Assembly (NCBI GenBank): GCA_964397295.1
Contig: CAYNJG010000001.1
Coordinates: 76,181-140,180, forward strand
Length of the DNA stretch: 64,000 nucleotides
Origin: CAYNJG01 sp964397295
GTDB lineage: Bacteria; Planctomycetota; Planctomycetia; Pirellulales; Pirellulaceae
Reading direction: 5' to 3'
Each line of letters opens with the position of its first letter. The first letter of the stretch is position 1. The translations under genes were made by a program, and so were the position numbers. A model generated the notes under the pieces. That model searched no databases and was not told the DNA's origin. It saw nothing but the letters and a program-made list of their open reading frames with translations. Shown piece after piece: positions 44,925 through 55,427 of the stretch.

Positions 44925-46220
44925 ATGTCAAAAAAAGCAAAACGATCTTCTCGACGGCAGTTTCTAGGAGCAGTCTCAGCGGGAGGGGCAGCGGCCGTCG
45001 CGCCGATGATCATTCCGTCGTCCGCGCTCGGACGAGATGGGGCAGTGGCGCCGAGCGAACGCGTGATTGTCGCCGGCATTGGGATCGGTCGACGAGGAGG
45101 ATACGACCTGAGTTGTTTTCTGCCGCAGAAGGATGTTCAGTTTGTTGCCGTTGCAGACATTAAAAAGAAGCGTCGCGGTGAAGTGAAGAACATCATTGAC
45201 AAGCATTACGGTAATGAGAAGTGCGAAACCTACCGCGACTTTCGCGAAGTGCTAGACCGAAGCGATATCGATGCTTGCTTGATCGCGACGGGTCCCAACT
45301 GGCACGCCACTGCGGCGATGACTGCGGCCAAAGCGGGCAAAGACATGTACTGCGAAAAACCGGTCACCAAGAACATCAGTCAGAGCCTGATTCTTGCAGA
45401 TACGATGCGCCGCACTGGCCGCGTATTTCAAGCGGGAACGCAACGACGCAACTTGCCTCATTTTGCGTTCGCTTGCGAACTAGCTCGTACCGGTAAGCTT
45501 GGCAAACTCAAGAAGGTTTATGCTCACCCGGCTGGGATGCAGGCGTTAATGAGTGGCTGGCTACCTCCACAAGAAGAACCGGACAAGGACGTTGTTGATT
45601 GGGATATGTATCTCGGCCCTGCGGCTTGGCGCCCGTACAACAAGCGACTGCTTGACGGTTTTAACTTCGAAAAAGGTGGAGGCTTTGTTGGAGCTTTCAA
45701 TGGTGGAGGCGTGTTGGAGTGGGGCTCACATTGTGTCGACCTGTGCCAGTGGGCCGTCGACGATTGCCTACCCCCAGTTGAATACAACACGAAGAAAGAC
45801 GGGGAGCTCATGGCAAAATATGAAAATGGCACACAGTTGATCTTCCGCGAGAAAGGGTGGATTCCGCTGGGATCTTGTCCCGTTCGATTCGAAGGTGAAT
45901 CTGGTTGGGTCGAAGCTGGTGACAGTGGAAAGATCGTTCTGAGTTCTCCTGAGTTGTTGGCTGGCCGCGACGTCGAAGAAATCGGCGGCTATCCGGCTAC
46001 CTTCCACGTAAGAGACTTCCTGGACTGCGTAAAAACTCGGCAGCAGCCAAAGGGGAACGCGCAGGCTGCGTGCAATGCGCACATTGCCTGCCACGCCGCC
46101 AACATTGCTCTGACGCTGGATCGTCAAGTGAAGTTCGATAATGCAACCAACGCGTTCATCAACGACGAGGAAGCGAACCGATTGAGGTCCGAAGCACTTC
46201 GAGAGCCATGGAGACTGTAA
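44925..46220 (+). CDS. Tat-exported Gfo/Idh/MocA-family oxidoreductase
   Basis: 431 residues from ATG 44925, with AAGGTGG at 7 nt; ATG 44919 is also in frame. A twin-arginine signal (SSRRQFLGAVSAGGAAA) directs a folded, cofactor-loaded enzyme out of the cytoplasm. The Rossmann domain has VIVAGIGIGRRGGYDL and the family's EKPVTKN motif (YCEKPVTKN) with the catalytic lysine; a C-terminal beta-sheet domain follows (KKVYAHPAGM, VEWGSHCVDLCQWAVDD). Planctomycetes have many such proteins; the substrate, usually a sugar, is unknown. A short gap leads to the HEAT protein. Confidence 0.93.
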   Translation: MSKKAKRSSRRQFLGAVSAGGAAAVAPMIIPSSALGRDGAVAPSERVIVAGIGIGRRGGYDLSCFLPQKDVQFVAVADIKKKRRGEVKNIIDKHYGNEKCETYRDFREVLDRSDIDACLIATGPNWHATAAMTAAKAGKDMYCEKPVTKNISQSLILADTMRRTGRVFQAGTQRRNLPHFAFACELARTGKLGKLKKVYAHPAGMQALMSGWLPPQEEPDKDVVDWDMYLGPAAWRPYNKRLLDGFNFEKGGGFVGAFNGGGVLEWGSHCVDLCQWAVDDCLPPVEYNTKKDGELMAKYENGTQLIFREKGWIPLGSCPVRFEGESGWVEAGDSGKIVLSSPELLAGRDVEEIGGYPATFHVRDFLDCVKTRQQPKGNAQAACNAHIACHAANIALTLDRQVKFDNATNAFINDEEANRLRSEALREPWRL

Positions 46221-46280
46221 ACGACAGGCTGAAAAACTTCACTCTACTTCTCGATTACCTGCGCCACCGGACATAGAACC

Positions 46281-48416
46281 ATGCCAAGAAACACCTCTCA
46301 AAGATTCAACTGTTGCGTCATTTTGCTTGCACTTCTTTCTGTCAGCATTGCCAATGCACAAACGCCTGGTGCATCAGAAAAGGAAGCGGAGTTGATAACA
46401 CTGCTTCGCTCCGACGCACCAGCATCAGAAAAAGCACTCGCGTGTAAAAAGCTGGCGATCTACGGATCAGATGCAGCCGTTACCGAGCTTGCAAAGCTAT
46501 TGCCAAATCCACAGCTGTCATCGTGGGCCAGAACCTCACTCGAAGCCATTCCTGGTGACGCGTCAAACGAGGCATTGCGAAACGCAGCTCGTTCGTTGGA
46601 TGGACGAATACTCGTTGGCGTCATCAATTCCATCAGCTTCCGTCGAGATACAGAATCGGTTGATCTGTTGATTGGGAAACTGACTGACAAAGACACTGAA
46701 GTGGCCGAGGCAGCCGCTGTTGCGCTAGGGAATATCGGGGATCCCTCCGGGACGCAAGAACTACGCGGCGCAATGGCTAGTGCACCCGCCAAATTGCGGT
46801 CAGCGATCGCTGAGGGTTTGGTTTTGAGCGCAGAGCAATTACACAAGGCGGGTGACTCGGCAGCTGCAACGGAAATCTACGATGAGGTCCGCAAAGCAGA
46901 AGTGCCCAAACAGCGAGTACTCGAAGCCACGCGCGGAGCGATTTTGGCCCGCAAGCAAGATGGGATTTCGTTGCTGATGGAAGCCTTTCGATCGACCGAT
47001 AAAAAAATGTTTCAACTGGCGCTTGGTACTGTTCGCGAGTTCCCGGGCGGCGAAGTCGACAACGCGCTGGCGGCCGAGTTGAGCAGCGCAGCGCCAGACC
47101 GGGCGGCACTGTTGGTGCAAGCCATGGCGGACCGCCCCGATACAGTCTCGCTGCCGGCAATATTGAAGGCTGCTGAAACGGGAGACAAACAAGTTCGCGT
47201 TTCAGCCATCGACGCGCTGCAACGAGTTGGCGATGATTCTTGTCTGTCCGCTTTGTTACGGATCGCTACAGATTCAGACGCAGATCTTGCCGCAGCCGCA
47301 CAGCGAACGGTGGCGGTTTTGCCGGGTGAGCGTGTGAACGCGGAGATCAAAACGCGATTGGCCAAAGCCAATGGCCAGGAACGAGTAGGTCTACTGAGTT
47401 TCGTAGGTGAACGTCGGATCGATGCAGTCGACGAAGTTGCGAAATCGCTGGACAGCTCAGACAAAGCAGTACGTAGTGCAGCATTCACCGCTTTGGGAGA
47501 GACCGTTTCTCTACAGCAGATGGATGTACTTGTGTCTCAGGCGGTTCGCCCGAAACACTCAGGAGACGCAGCGGCAGCCACGCGGGCATTGAAAGCGGCC
47601 AGCGTGCGCATGCCAGACCGTGAAGCGTGTGCGGCGCGGTTGGCGTCGGCTCTAAGCAAATCCCCGCCTGCTGCGAAAACAACGCTTCTGGAGATCATTG
47701 CCGAAGTCGGGGGTACGAAAGCACTCAATACCCTCGCGTCAGCCGCGAAAAGCAATGATCCGAACCTTCAAGACGCCGGCAGTCGGCTACTCGGCAAGTG
47801 GAATAGCGTTGCAGCTGCACCCGTTTTGCTGGACTTAGCCAAGACTGGCCCAGCAGAAAAATATCGAGTTCGAGCACTTCGTGGTTATCTTGGTCTTGCG
47901 CGAAAGTTTTCGATGCCAGATGCACAACGAGCTGAAATGTGCCAAAACGCATTCGAAACAACGCGTCGAACTGCCGAGCACGAGCTGGCTTTAGATGTAC
48001 TGAAGTTACATCCGAGTGCTGATGGATTGAAGATCGCGATGAACGCAATGAAGGTCCCCGATCTGAAAGACGACGCGACCAACGCTGCAATGACGATTGC
48101 TCAAAAGATCGGTGGCAAGGGAGGCGACTTTAGCAAGCTCTTGTCCGGAGCTGGAATGGATAAAGTAAAGCTCGAAATCGTGAAGGCGGAATACGGAGCA
48201 GGCAAGCAGAAAAAGGACGTTACGTCTGTCCTTAAAAAACAGATCAGTGACTTGCCACTGATTACTTTGGGGTCGCCACAGTACAACGCGAGTTTTGGTG
48301 GTGATCCAGCACCCGGAGTCCCCAAGAAACTGAAAGTGCAATATCGAATCAACGGAAAATCGGGCGAAGCGTCTTTCGCAGAAAACGCTTTGATTTTGCT
48401 GCCGATACCAAAGTAG
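46281..48416 (+). CDS. Exported HEAT-repeat protein
   Basis: 711 residues. Signal peptide (CCVILLALLSVSIANA), then many HEAT-type helical pairs: VDLLIGKLTDKDTEVAEAAA, ALGNIGDPSGTQELRGAMAS, and repeats of the form AVRSAAFTALGETVSLQ. No catalytic motif is visible; the tail (LKVQYRINGKSGEASF) is beta-like and may be a small separate domain, as in planctomycete proteins that pair HEAT repeats with sugar-binding or PQQ-type domains. 60 bp after the Gfo/Idh gene, which suggests co-transcription and a shared exported process. Confidence 0.88.
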   Translation: MPRNTSQRFNCCVILLALLSVSIANAQTPGASEKEAELITLLRSDAPASEKALACKKLAIYGSDAAVTELAKLLPNPQLSSWARTSLEAIPGDASNEALRNAARSLDGRILVGVINSISFRRDTESVDLLIGKLTDKDTEVAEAAAVALGNIGDPSGTQELRGAMASAPAKLRSAIAEGLVLSAEQLHKAGDSAAATEIYDEVRKAEVPKQRVLEATRGAILARKQDGISLLMEAFRSTDKKMFQLALGTVREFPGGEVDNALAAELSSAAPDRAALLVQAMADRPDTVSLPAILKAAETGDKQVRVSAIDALQRVGDDSCLSALLRIATDSDADLAAAAQRTVAVLPGERVNAEIKTRLAKANGQERVGLLSFVGERRIDAVDEVAKSLDSSDKAVRSAAFTALGETVSLQQMDVLVSQAVRPKHSGDAAAATRALKAASVRMPDREACAARLASALSKSPPAAKTTLLEIIAEVGGTKALNTLASAAKSNDPNLQDAGSRLLGKWNSVAAAPVLLDLAKTGPAEKYRVRALRGYLGLARKFSMPDAQRAEMCQNAFETTRRTAEHELALDVLKLHPSADGLKIAMNAMKVPDLKDDATNAAMTIAQKIGGKGGDFSKLLSGAGMDKVKLEIVKAEYGAGKQKKDVTSVLKKQISDLPLITLGSPQYNASFGGDPAPGVPKKLKVQYRINGKSGEASFAENALILLPIPK

Positions 48417-48419
48417 CCT

Positions 48420-48746
48420 TCAATTGGTGGAGTTCGGTTTCACGAATCGCCCCAATGGAGAAGAAAACACTCGCCCGTTTTTTATAACGCAGCCTTCGGA
48501 TTCAAGGCGGTATTGTTGAGTTGCAGGATCGCAGGGTGCCAGGCGACCATCAGAGTAGACCACTCGCCACCATGGTAGAGTCGTTAGCGACTTGGAAAGT
48601 AAAGCACCGGCAGCACGGGGAGCGTCCGGTCGTCCTGCACGACGGGCGAGATCACCGTAACTGATGACCTCGCCTTCGCTTAGACTTGCTGTGGCAATAG
48701 TTAATGCCTGTTCTAGCTCTGTCGCATTTGCAATTGATTTTGCCAC
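48420..48746 (-). CDS. Alkyltransferase-like (ATL) protein of the MGMT family
   Basis: 108 residues: only the DNA-binding MGMT domain, with GEVISYGDLARRAGRPDAPR (winged-helix region), RAAGALL (44-50) and LPWWRVVYSDGRL. The active-site PCHR of alkyltransferases is PWWR here (residues 58-61), with both the Cys and the His replaced by Trp. ATL proteins lack the Cys, bind O6-alkylguanine, and hand the lesion to nucleotide-excision repair. Its stop abuts the HEAT gene stop (convergent). Confidence 0.92.
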   Translation of the reverse strand: MAKSIANATELEQALTIATASLSEGEVISYGDLARRAGRPDAPRAAGALLSKSLTTLPWWRVVYSDGRLAPCDPATQQYRLESEGCVIKNGRVFSSPLGRFVKPNSTN

Positions 48747-48770
48747 GACTTTGATTCTCGTGTCACGTTC

Positions 48771-51700
48771 TTATTGTTTTGGTGGTTTCGCTTCTCGAAC
48801 CAATCCACCTAAGGCGTCATCCAGAACCAAGATTGAGAACCGATCGACGCTGTCCAATTCATTCGTACTTAGCGAAGCATAGTCAAAACGGCCTCGCAAA
48901 TCGGTGTAACCGTCTTTGTAGAACTTCACCTCGCCACCCTTTGTGGTAGCGTAGACCTTAACATAAGTTTTCGGCATCGTCTTTCCGGTTTTCGTTTCGA
49001 CGACTTTCAACTGGCCATAGTTCTCTGACATTTGCACGTTTAGAGAATTCGAGAAGTAGAACTGGGTTCGCGTGATACCGTTCGACTTGATCTCAACTAG
49101 CACGTTTCGATTCTTCAGTTCTTCGGGCAACTCGAACGCATGCTTCGCCTTGTCACCAGCGAGTGAAACGGTTTGAGTGCTGTTTGGTCGAATGTGAGCG
49201 AACTGTCCATCGAAGTTCTGCACGAATGGATTGCGACTGAAGAGCAATTCTAGATCCACCAAGTAGTAGTGAACTTGTACTTCGTCCACGTTTTGATAAT
49301 CCAGCAAAAGTTGCTGACCTTCGATAAGGAAGTCGAAACCGGGCTGTTCGGTCGCGGCCGCCAATTGGGTTTGCGTTCGATCCTTTGGATCCGTAACAAG
49401 CACGTCTTCTCCATCTAATTCAGCGAGCATACTCTTAATGTTCGCAAACGCGAGTTGCCACTTTGGCACTGGGTAGTCCGTGTACTTCGTTACGATTTCA
49501 CGAGCTACCGTCGGATCATCCTGGTAGCAATCTAAATAGGCGGCGAAGTAGTCGTATTGCAACTTCGAGTCGAACTCACTTCGGTCCGTTTCCTTGAATG
49601 TATTGATCGCTTCCTCGATTCGATCCTGCAACAACAAGTAGTAAGTCAGAACCAGTCGATCTTCGCTAGTCAGTTTTGCGCGATACTTCAAAACGTCTAA
49701 CAGATTGTGGTACTGCTGGTAGAAACGGTTGTTCAAAATCTGTCGTTCGGAACCCAGTTGATGAGCTCGAGCGTTCACAAGTGGTTTGTAATCCAAATGT
49801 TGGAACGTCTTGCGCTTGACGGGTTCGATGTCCACAAGATCGCTCGAGAGAAACTTTCCACATCGCGACAAGAAACCATTGCTATGCTTCAAATAAGTTG
49901 CGATAGCAGAAGCATCTTTGTGCTTTAAACCGTAGGCCCAAAGGTCGTGATTATAAACGTGGCGTTTGTCTAGCAGTTGGGTGACTTCTACGAAGAACTT
50001 CTTGTCACTCATGCGGAAAGCGATCTTCGATAGATTGATGTCGAGCAAGCTGTTCTTATTCAAGAAATCGACAACGTCATCATTTTCAGCGAATTGAGAA
50101 ACGTAGTCCCACGATGCTTCGTCGACTTTGCTCAGCGTTTCGACGACCTTCATTGTTGCGGGACTGGCATGACCCAACAACGCTTCATCTTCCGAGACGT
50201 GTGCGGGGAAGTGGTCGTAGTCGCCAGCGTTAGGAAAGTAGAAGAAGTATTCGAGTGTCTGCGTATGGTAAGGCTCAAGATTTAGCTTCACCGTGTTCGT
50301 TGCTTTGCCACCGTTGGTAGCGATCGCCATGTGCGGAATCTGTTCGAGTACCTGAACTTGGCGTGCGGACGAAGTTGGATTTGTCAGCACGATCTGGCAT
50401 CCGTAAACAACGTGCGTCAGGAATTCTTCCGTCACGAACTTGTCACGACGTTGACCCTGCACCATCTTGTAGCGATCATTCGCGCGGAAATAGTTCTGTT
50501 TGATCAGGATCGGCGACTCTTCCTCGATCGCATCGGTTTCTTGGATCTGTTGGTGGAAGATGACCATCGGCGATGCGGCCGTGAGTGTCATATGTTGATC
50601 TTCGAACTCAGATTTGTGTTCTCCTGCTTTGAAAGGAAGATCGAGAACACTTAGTGCGAACATCATCTCGGTAAAGTTGCGATTCGCAGATGGCCACTCG
50701 ATCGAAAAGAACGGTTCGCCGGTAGGACGCTTTGCGTAGTCGAGCCAGAAAGTTCCTGGCGAAACCAAGTTTGCAACTTGGCGAGCAATTGGAAGTTGGT
50801 AGTAGTTGTTCTCAGCCCACTCCTTTGTTTTGTCGAGTTGTTCGTAGAGCTGTCGCCCTCGCCCCCGCGTACTATCGCTGGCTGTAACCGCGCCCCCAGC
50901 GAAGTAGGCGGAAGGGGCTGATAACGCGGACAAACGCGCTTTTTGGTCCACAGCTACTGCACCGTCAAGCTTATCCAGGGACTCGTTCAGTACGATAGAT
51001 TCATCTTCTACATTTTCCTCAAAACGCATTGAAGAAAACCGTCGCGTCGCCTGACCCGGAGCGCTCCCTAGACCGGAATCTCGCGAAGCACTCTTTTTTT
51101 GCCGCATCAAGCCGCGTTGCTGTTTTACCAGGCCGAACGATTCGGATTCCCGGCCGAGGCTGAGTGCTCTACCACTGATAGCCAAGTCGAAGTACCGATC
51201 AACACTGCTGACATCGATTGGGATCATCGCTAGTTGGTCGGCCAGGAGTCGTCTTACCATCTCCGTTTCACCAGGAAAGCGTTCGCCAAGCAGAAGTCGT
51301 TCAACTGTGTTTAGCTGCGCGAAGTTCCAAGGTTGCAGGAAGCTCGACAAATCCGTGTCCAAGAGCCAGAGGTCAACGAATGTTTTGTGATGCTTGTTTT
51401 CGAGATAAGGTCGCACCACTTCATTGAAGAAGTCCGGGTCTTTCTTGAACAAGAAAAAATTCAACTCGTGGCTGGCGAACTCAGAGTACTTCTCACGTTT
51501 TTCGTCGCTCGACAAGTTAGGCCAGTCGACGACGAATTGAAACTTCGCCAACACTTGGTTGTTGGAAGCTGTAGCATACAAGTCGTAAACGCGTTCAAGG
51601 CTATCGTAGGCGTCGAAGCTCGCAGTAGTTATGTCCGCCAATTCAAATTTTTCGCCAGTGGTCAACAGACTGGTTACTTTTTGTTGCATGTAGTGCTTTG

Positions 51701-54700
51701 ACGAATCCAGTCCATCGACCAAACGCAGGTCACGATGCTTTGTGTCCAGATCAGAGCGAGCAATCGATCGGTAGACTGTTGTCATTGGATCGACGGCAAC
51801 GATGTGTAGATGTTGATGACCTTTGAGGTCTTCAACGGAAACGGTCACCGTTCCGTTTTCGTCGGGTTTCAAATTCGCCAGTAACGTCGATGACAATTCA
51901 AGAAAATCCAAGTTCGCAAAGTCAGTCTGACCTACTGCCTTGCGCTGCTGCCGTGCTCGACGCATTGCATCAGCGGCGGGTTGGTTTTCCGCGACGTCGT
52001 CAAACTCTTCTCCGTCTTGTGCTTGTTGCGTAGAAGTTTGCGTATCGCTGACCGGCCAGGAATTCAGGAGCAGAGACGGTCGCGTTAGCATGTTTCCGGG
52101 AAACTTGGTTGCGTAACTGCGATCTAAAACGTATTGCAATTCGTCACCCAACTTGCGACCCGACATATATAGACTACGTCGTTGCGGTGCTCGAATAGAA
52201 ACGGGCTCGACTTCTTGTATCTGTCCGAATGCGTCGAACACATCAAACGCTGGATAGAATCGAGTCGCGTACACGTGAACTCTCGCGAATTCGTTGTGAT
52301 CTGTTATTTGAATTTTGACTTCTTTGTCATTCGTGACGACATCTGAGATTTGAATCGGATCCAGCTTCCGCATTTCCAGTCGTCGTAAATCACCGACTGC
52401 AAAGCCGGCCTCCGTTTTGCCTTTGGTTACGCGAATATTCGTTCGTTCTGGACCGATCAGCAAGCTGTAGTCGCCAGGAGTAAGTTTGTCGATTTTTAGA
52501 TAACTATCTTCGATGTTAACTGCGTCCGTTAGGTCCGTGGCGTAACTGCTTCCTCGAAGCTCATACAAGGAAATCTGCATCGACTCAGCGTCGTCCGACT
52601 GCATGTGGGGAATTTGAACTGGCTTGCCCGCAAGAACGTGCAGGGACCGAGCCTGTGTGCGACGGTCGCCTAGCAACGGCCAAGTCTTTGAGTTGGCGGT
52701 TGGGCTCGACACGGATACAGAAAAGATGTCTTGCAGGTTTCCAAGTTCGACGAATCCATTTTCGTTGGTCGCGAGTTGGAATTTGATCGGCTGCTTAAAT
52801 GCTCGGTGGGCCAACGCGAGAGTAAGCGCACGATATGCTCGTGGCTCACCCGTTTTGCCCAGCAGTTGCAACATGAACTGACTACCGATCTTCGAGAGAT
52901 GAACGTCTTCGATCTTATCGGTTCGATCGATTTCATTGATCGAAACTTGATGACTCGCAGTGTGTCTTTGTATTGCGTTGCGATTGCTCGTGATTTGGCC
53001 AGTGACATCAACTTTGATTGTGTGCAGTCGGCTTGGAACGGCGATCTCGATAGGTGTCTCTTGCGACTCTGAAAGTTTGACATCTTCAAATTGCTTGCTC
53101 GACGTTACGCCATCTAGGTTCGTCGTTGTCACCGTGACAGTGACGTCTTTCAACAGTTCTGGGGAAACGGGAGAGTTGTTCAGTAGTAGTTCTGACCGCA
53201 GTAATATTGCTGTCTCTTTGCGTTCCAACATCGATTCGCGGTCTACATGAATCGCGACCCTGAACTTGTAAGCTTCCTTCTGATGATTGAAATACTGAAG
53301 CGACGCCTGATTGCCGTGACTCAATACGATTGGCTGACGTCCGGGCCGTGTCGAAAACGGTACCAGTATCGTTCCATCTTTTTCCGACGTGTAATGCTGG
53401 CCCGCCATCCAAAGTGATGTGTCCATCAAAACGTTTTGTTGATCATCAAGGACTTGGAAAAGGTGACCCTCGGGTACCGTCTGAACCAAGTAGGACAACT
53501 GGCCTTTGCGAATAACGGCACGACTGCTCTTTCCATTACCGATGAAGTCAACGACGTAGATGCCAGCTTCCTTTAGCTGAGGAAAGTCGAAGGTGCGTTC
53601 CTTTCGAATGAACGGCGAGTCGTTGTATTCGTACGTGAATTCTTCGTTGGCAATCAAACCATCGAGTTGGATGTCAGTGTTCACCTCGCGACCCTGGTCG
53701 CGATAGAAGTTTTCCGTGTTGACTTCGTATATTTTGACAATCAGCTTTTTGACGTTCTTCACGTTCAACTTCAACTGAACGTCGTCATTCGAGCGGAAAG
53801 CGTCAGGATTGGTCGCGGCAAAGTCGATGTCAACACGATCCTTCAACGCTTGATATTGGTTTGGCGAAATCATCGAGTACCACTTTTCCGGATTCCCCTG
53901 GCCGGTTGTGATTTTCGCTTCGGCAAACACTTGTTTGAGGAAATCGTCTTTGATGTATTGAGAGTAGGCTCGATAATTGGCGTCACGCTGGAAGAAGTGC
54001 AACAAATATCGACGCACAAGTGGCTCGTCTTGGCCGATCGGATTCAAAGGTAAACAGGACAGTCGCAAGTTGAGATCCACAGGATGACGTCGTGCGTCGG
54101 CCGTCGCCATGAACTTCGGTTCAACGTAGTGGACGGATCGCGGAAGTTGGATGTACTCAGTAAATCGTTGCTTGTTGTATCTGCCTTGTTGTTCATCGAA
54201 CTCAAGCCAGCGGTACAGGACGTGTGCCTTCACTGAGTTGTGCGCTGGATCGAGCTCCTTCACGAATTGCCATACACGCTGCAGGTAGGCGTCTTTTTCT
54301 TTTGGGTCGTCTTCAATATCGACGTCCGTGCTAGGTTGTAGCTTTTGCAAGTACGTGTGAACGAACTTTGTTTCGTTACGAAGCGGCGGACGACGATCAG
54401 ATAATTCTTCCAGTTGATCGATCGTCAACATCGAATGAACCTTGTGCGAACCAAATCCCTTCGAACCTTTGTACTGAAGGTCATCCAAAATCATCTCGAT
54501 GAGCTGCGGATGATTGGGGCGTGAGAAACGCGAGAGCAGTTGGCGTCGCTGACCGGCGTTAAGGTCGTCTGCTCGAAGGAGGAGCAGTGCGGGATCGCTA
54601 AACCCGTTAAGCCCGTTGTTTTGACGAAGCAGCCGTTTCTTAATCGTCTCGAAGTCGGTGAGTTTGGGATCGATCTTCGATGCAAGCTTGGGTTTGGACT

Positions 54701-55079
54701 GCAGTTGCTCACGCTGGTGATTGAGCTTGGGTGAGAGCTTACTAATCAAATAGTCGATCGACTGCTTTGGGTTTTTCGAATACGTCAGCAGCATGTGACG
54801 GTTTCGAATCTCTTGATACGAAGGCGTGTCGCCGTGCCGCTGTCGCCAAGTATTTAGCAATCGCGAAACAGCGTCGTACTGCTCCGTATTCTGTAGATGG
54901 AGACATTGATAGAAGTAGTAACCGTCGGTACCCGGAACCAATTGTTCCAGCGTCTTTGCCCGATCTGTGGCGAGAACAAAGTCTTCGACAAACTGGATTT
55001 CGTTGCCCGATGACTCGGAGGTGGTGTGCAGAAGGCTGCTCAAAATGCAAACCCATAAAAGAGTGAGGAAAGACTTCAT
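48771..55079 (-). CDS. Giant exported macroglobulin-like protein
   Basis: 2102 residues. A signal peptide (LTLLWVCILSSLLHTT) is followed by a long helical N-part and repeated beta domains that resemble alpha-2-macroglobulin MG domains: QLSYLVQTVPEGHLFQVLDD, LTLALAHRAFKQPIKFQLAT, and LKVVETKTGKTMPKTYVKVY with FYKDGYTDLRGRFDYASLST at the C-terminus. No thioester motif (CxEQ) is seen, so a trapping bond is unlikely. Central parts have Asp/Glu/Ser-rich loops and a likely disordered segment near 1360-1420. Proteins of this size and order recur in planctomycetes; the function is unknown. The MG assignment is from fold resemblance. It is divergent from the TPR-peptidase gene. Confidence 0.7.
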   Translation of the reverse strand: MKSFLTLLWVCILSSLLHTTSESSGNEIQFVEDFVLATDRAKTLEQLVPGTDGYYFYQCLHLQNTEQYDAVSRLLNTWRQRHGDTPSYQEIRNRHMLLTYSKNPKQSIDYLISKLSPKLNHQREQLQSKPKLASKIDPKLTDFETIKKRLLRQNNGLNGFSDPALLLLRADDLNAGQRRQLLSRFSRPNHPQLIEMILDDLQYKGSKGFGSHKVHSMLTIDQLEELSDRRPPLRNETKFVHTYLQKLQPSTDVDIEDDPKEKDAYLQRVWQFVKELDPAHNSVKAHVLYRWLEFDEQQGRYNKQRFTEYIQLPRSVHYVEPKFMATADARRHPVDLNLRLSCLPLNPIGQDEPLVRRYLLHFFQRDANYRAYSQYIKDDFLKQVFAEAKITTGQGNPEKWYSMISPNQYQALKDRVDIDFAATNPDAFRSNDDVQLKLNVKNVKKLIVKIYEVNTENFYRDQGREVNTDIQLDGLIANEEFTYEYNDSPFIRKERTFDFPQLKEAGIYVVDFIGNGKSSRAVIRKGQLSYLVQTVPEGHLFQVLDDQQNVLMDTSLWMAGQHYTSEKDGTILVPFSTRPGRQPIVLSHGNQASLQYFNHQKEAYKFRVAIHVDRESMLERKETAILLRSELLLNNSPVSPELLKDVTVTVTTTNLDGVTSSKQFEDVKLSESQETPIEIAVPSRLHTIKVDVTGQITSNRNAIQRHTASHQVSINEIDRTDKIEDVHLSKIGSQFMLQLLGKTGEPRAYRALTLALAHRAFKQPIKFQLATNENGFVELGNLQDIFSVSVSSPTANSKTWPLLGDRRTQARSLHVLAGKPVQIPHMQSDDAESMQISLYELRGSSYATDLTDAVNIEDSYLKIDKLTPGDYSLLIGPERTNIRVTKGKTEAGFAVGDLRRLEMRKLDPIQISDVVTNDKEVKIQITDHNEFARVHVYATRFYPAFDVFDAFGQIQEVEPVSIRAPQRRSLYMSGRKLGDELQYVLDRSYATKFPGNMLTRPSLLLNSWPVSDTQTSTQQAQDGEEFDDVAENQPAADAMRRARQQRKAVGQTDFANLDFLELSSTLLANLKPDENGTVTVSVEDLKGHQHLHIVAVDPMTTVYRSIARSDLDTKHRDLRLVDGLDSSKHYMQQKVTSLLTTGEKFELADITTASFDAYDSLERVYDLYATASNNQVLAKFQFVVDWPNLSSDEKREKYSEFASHELNFFLFKKDPDFFNEVVRPYLENKHHKTFVDLWLLDTDLSSFLQPWNFAQLNTVERLLLGERFPGETEMVRRLLADQLAMIPIDVSSVDRYFDLAISGRALSLGRESESFGLVKQQRGLMRQKKSASRDSGLGSAPGQATRRFSSMRFEENVEDESIVLNESLDKLDGAVAVDQKARLSALSAPSAYFAGGAVTASDSTRGRGRQLYEQLDKTKEWAENNYYQLPIARQVANLVSPGTFWLDYAKRPTGEPFFSIEWPSANRNFTEMMFALSVLDLPFKAGEHKSEFEDQHMTLTAASPMVIFHQQIQETDAIEEESPILIKQNYFRANDRYKMVQGQRRDKFVTEEFLTHVVYGCQIVLTNPTSSARQVQVLEQIPHMAIATNGGKATNTVKLNLEPYHTQTLEYFFYFPNAGDYDHFPAHVSEDEALLGHASPATMKVVETLSKVDEASWDYVSQFAENDDVVDFLNKNSLLDINLSKIAFRMSDKKFFVEVTQLLDKRHVYNHDLWAYGLKHKDASAIATYLKHSNGFLSRCGKFLSSDLVDIEPVKRKTFQHLDYKPLVNARAHQLGSERQILNNRFYQQYHNLLDVLKYRAKLTSEDRLVLTYYLLLQDRIEEAINTFKETDRSEFDSKLQYDYFAAYLDCYQDDPTVAREIVTKYTDYPVPKWQLAFANIKSMLAELDGEDVLVTDPKDRTQTQLAAATEQPGFDFLIEGQQLLLDYQNVDEVQVHYYLVDLELLFSRNPFVQNFDGQFAHIRPNSTQTVSLAGDKAKHAFELPEELKNRNVLVEIKSNGITRTQFYFSNSLNVQMSENYGQLKVVETKTGKTMPKTYVKVYATTKGGEVKFYKDGYTDLRGRFDYASLSTNELDSVDRFSILVLDDALGGLVREAKPPKQ

Positions 55080-55427
55080 CTTTTCGTTGCTCCAATTTTT
55101 TTAAACACCACCGAACCTGTGAAACAGGACACCTAGGGCTGCTTGGTCAGCAGCATGGTGTGGGCTCTCGGGTGATCCATTCGCTGTAGTACCAAAAATA
55201 TAGGCCAAACAGCGGCAAATTCTCTGTTGTCATACTGAGACGACGGAACCTCGAAAAAGTTCCCAAACAACGTGAAAAACGGAAAATAATTGTTGGCGAC
55301 AGCTTGGACGACTACAATGCTGGGCACTCTCAGAGAGTGGTAAGATCCCTCGTCGCCATCCAAAATATCGGGCCCAGGCGATTCGTCGGTCTCCGGGCGT
55401 TTATAAGAGTGACTCAGGGATCAGGAT
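55080..55427. other. Divergent regulatory region of the giant gene and the second MoxR cluster
   Basis: 348 bp without a supportable gene; the short frames here look like chance. A good promoter match for the rightward genes is at 55290-55318. Nothing equally clear is seen for the leftward gene. Confidence 0.6.
55290..55318 (+). promoter_or_regulatory. Candidate sigma-70-type promoter of the second MoxR cluster
   Basis: TTGTTG (55290-55295), a 17-bp spacer and TACAAT (55313-55318); two and one mismatches to the -35 and -10 consensus. It points at the genes from 55428 on and would give a leader of about 100 nt. Candidate only; planctomycete promoters are not well characterised. Confidence 0.45.

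Noticed and set aside
48771..55079. Complete alpha-2-macroglobulin with a thioester bond
   Set aside because: No CxEQ-type motif could be found; only MG-like beta domains are supported, so the trap mechanism was not claimed.
55133..55363. 76-codon minus-strand ORF in the divergent regulatory region
   Set aside because: No ribosome-binding site, unconvincing composition, and it overlaps the best promoter candidate; taken as chance.
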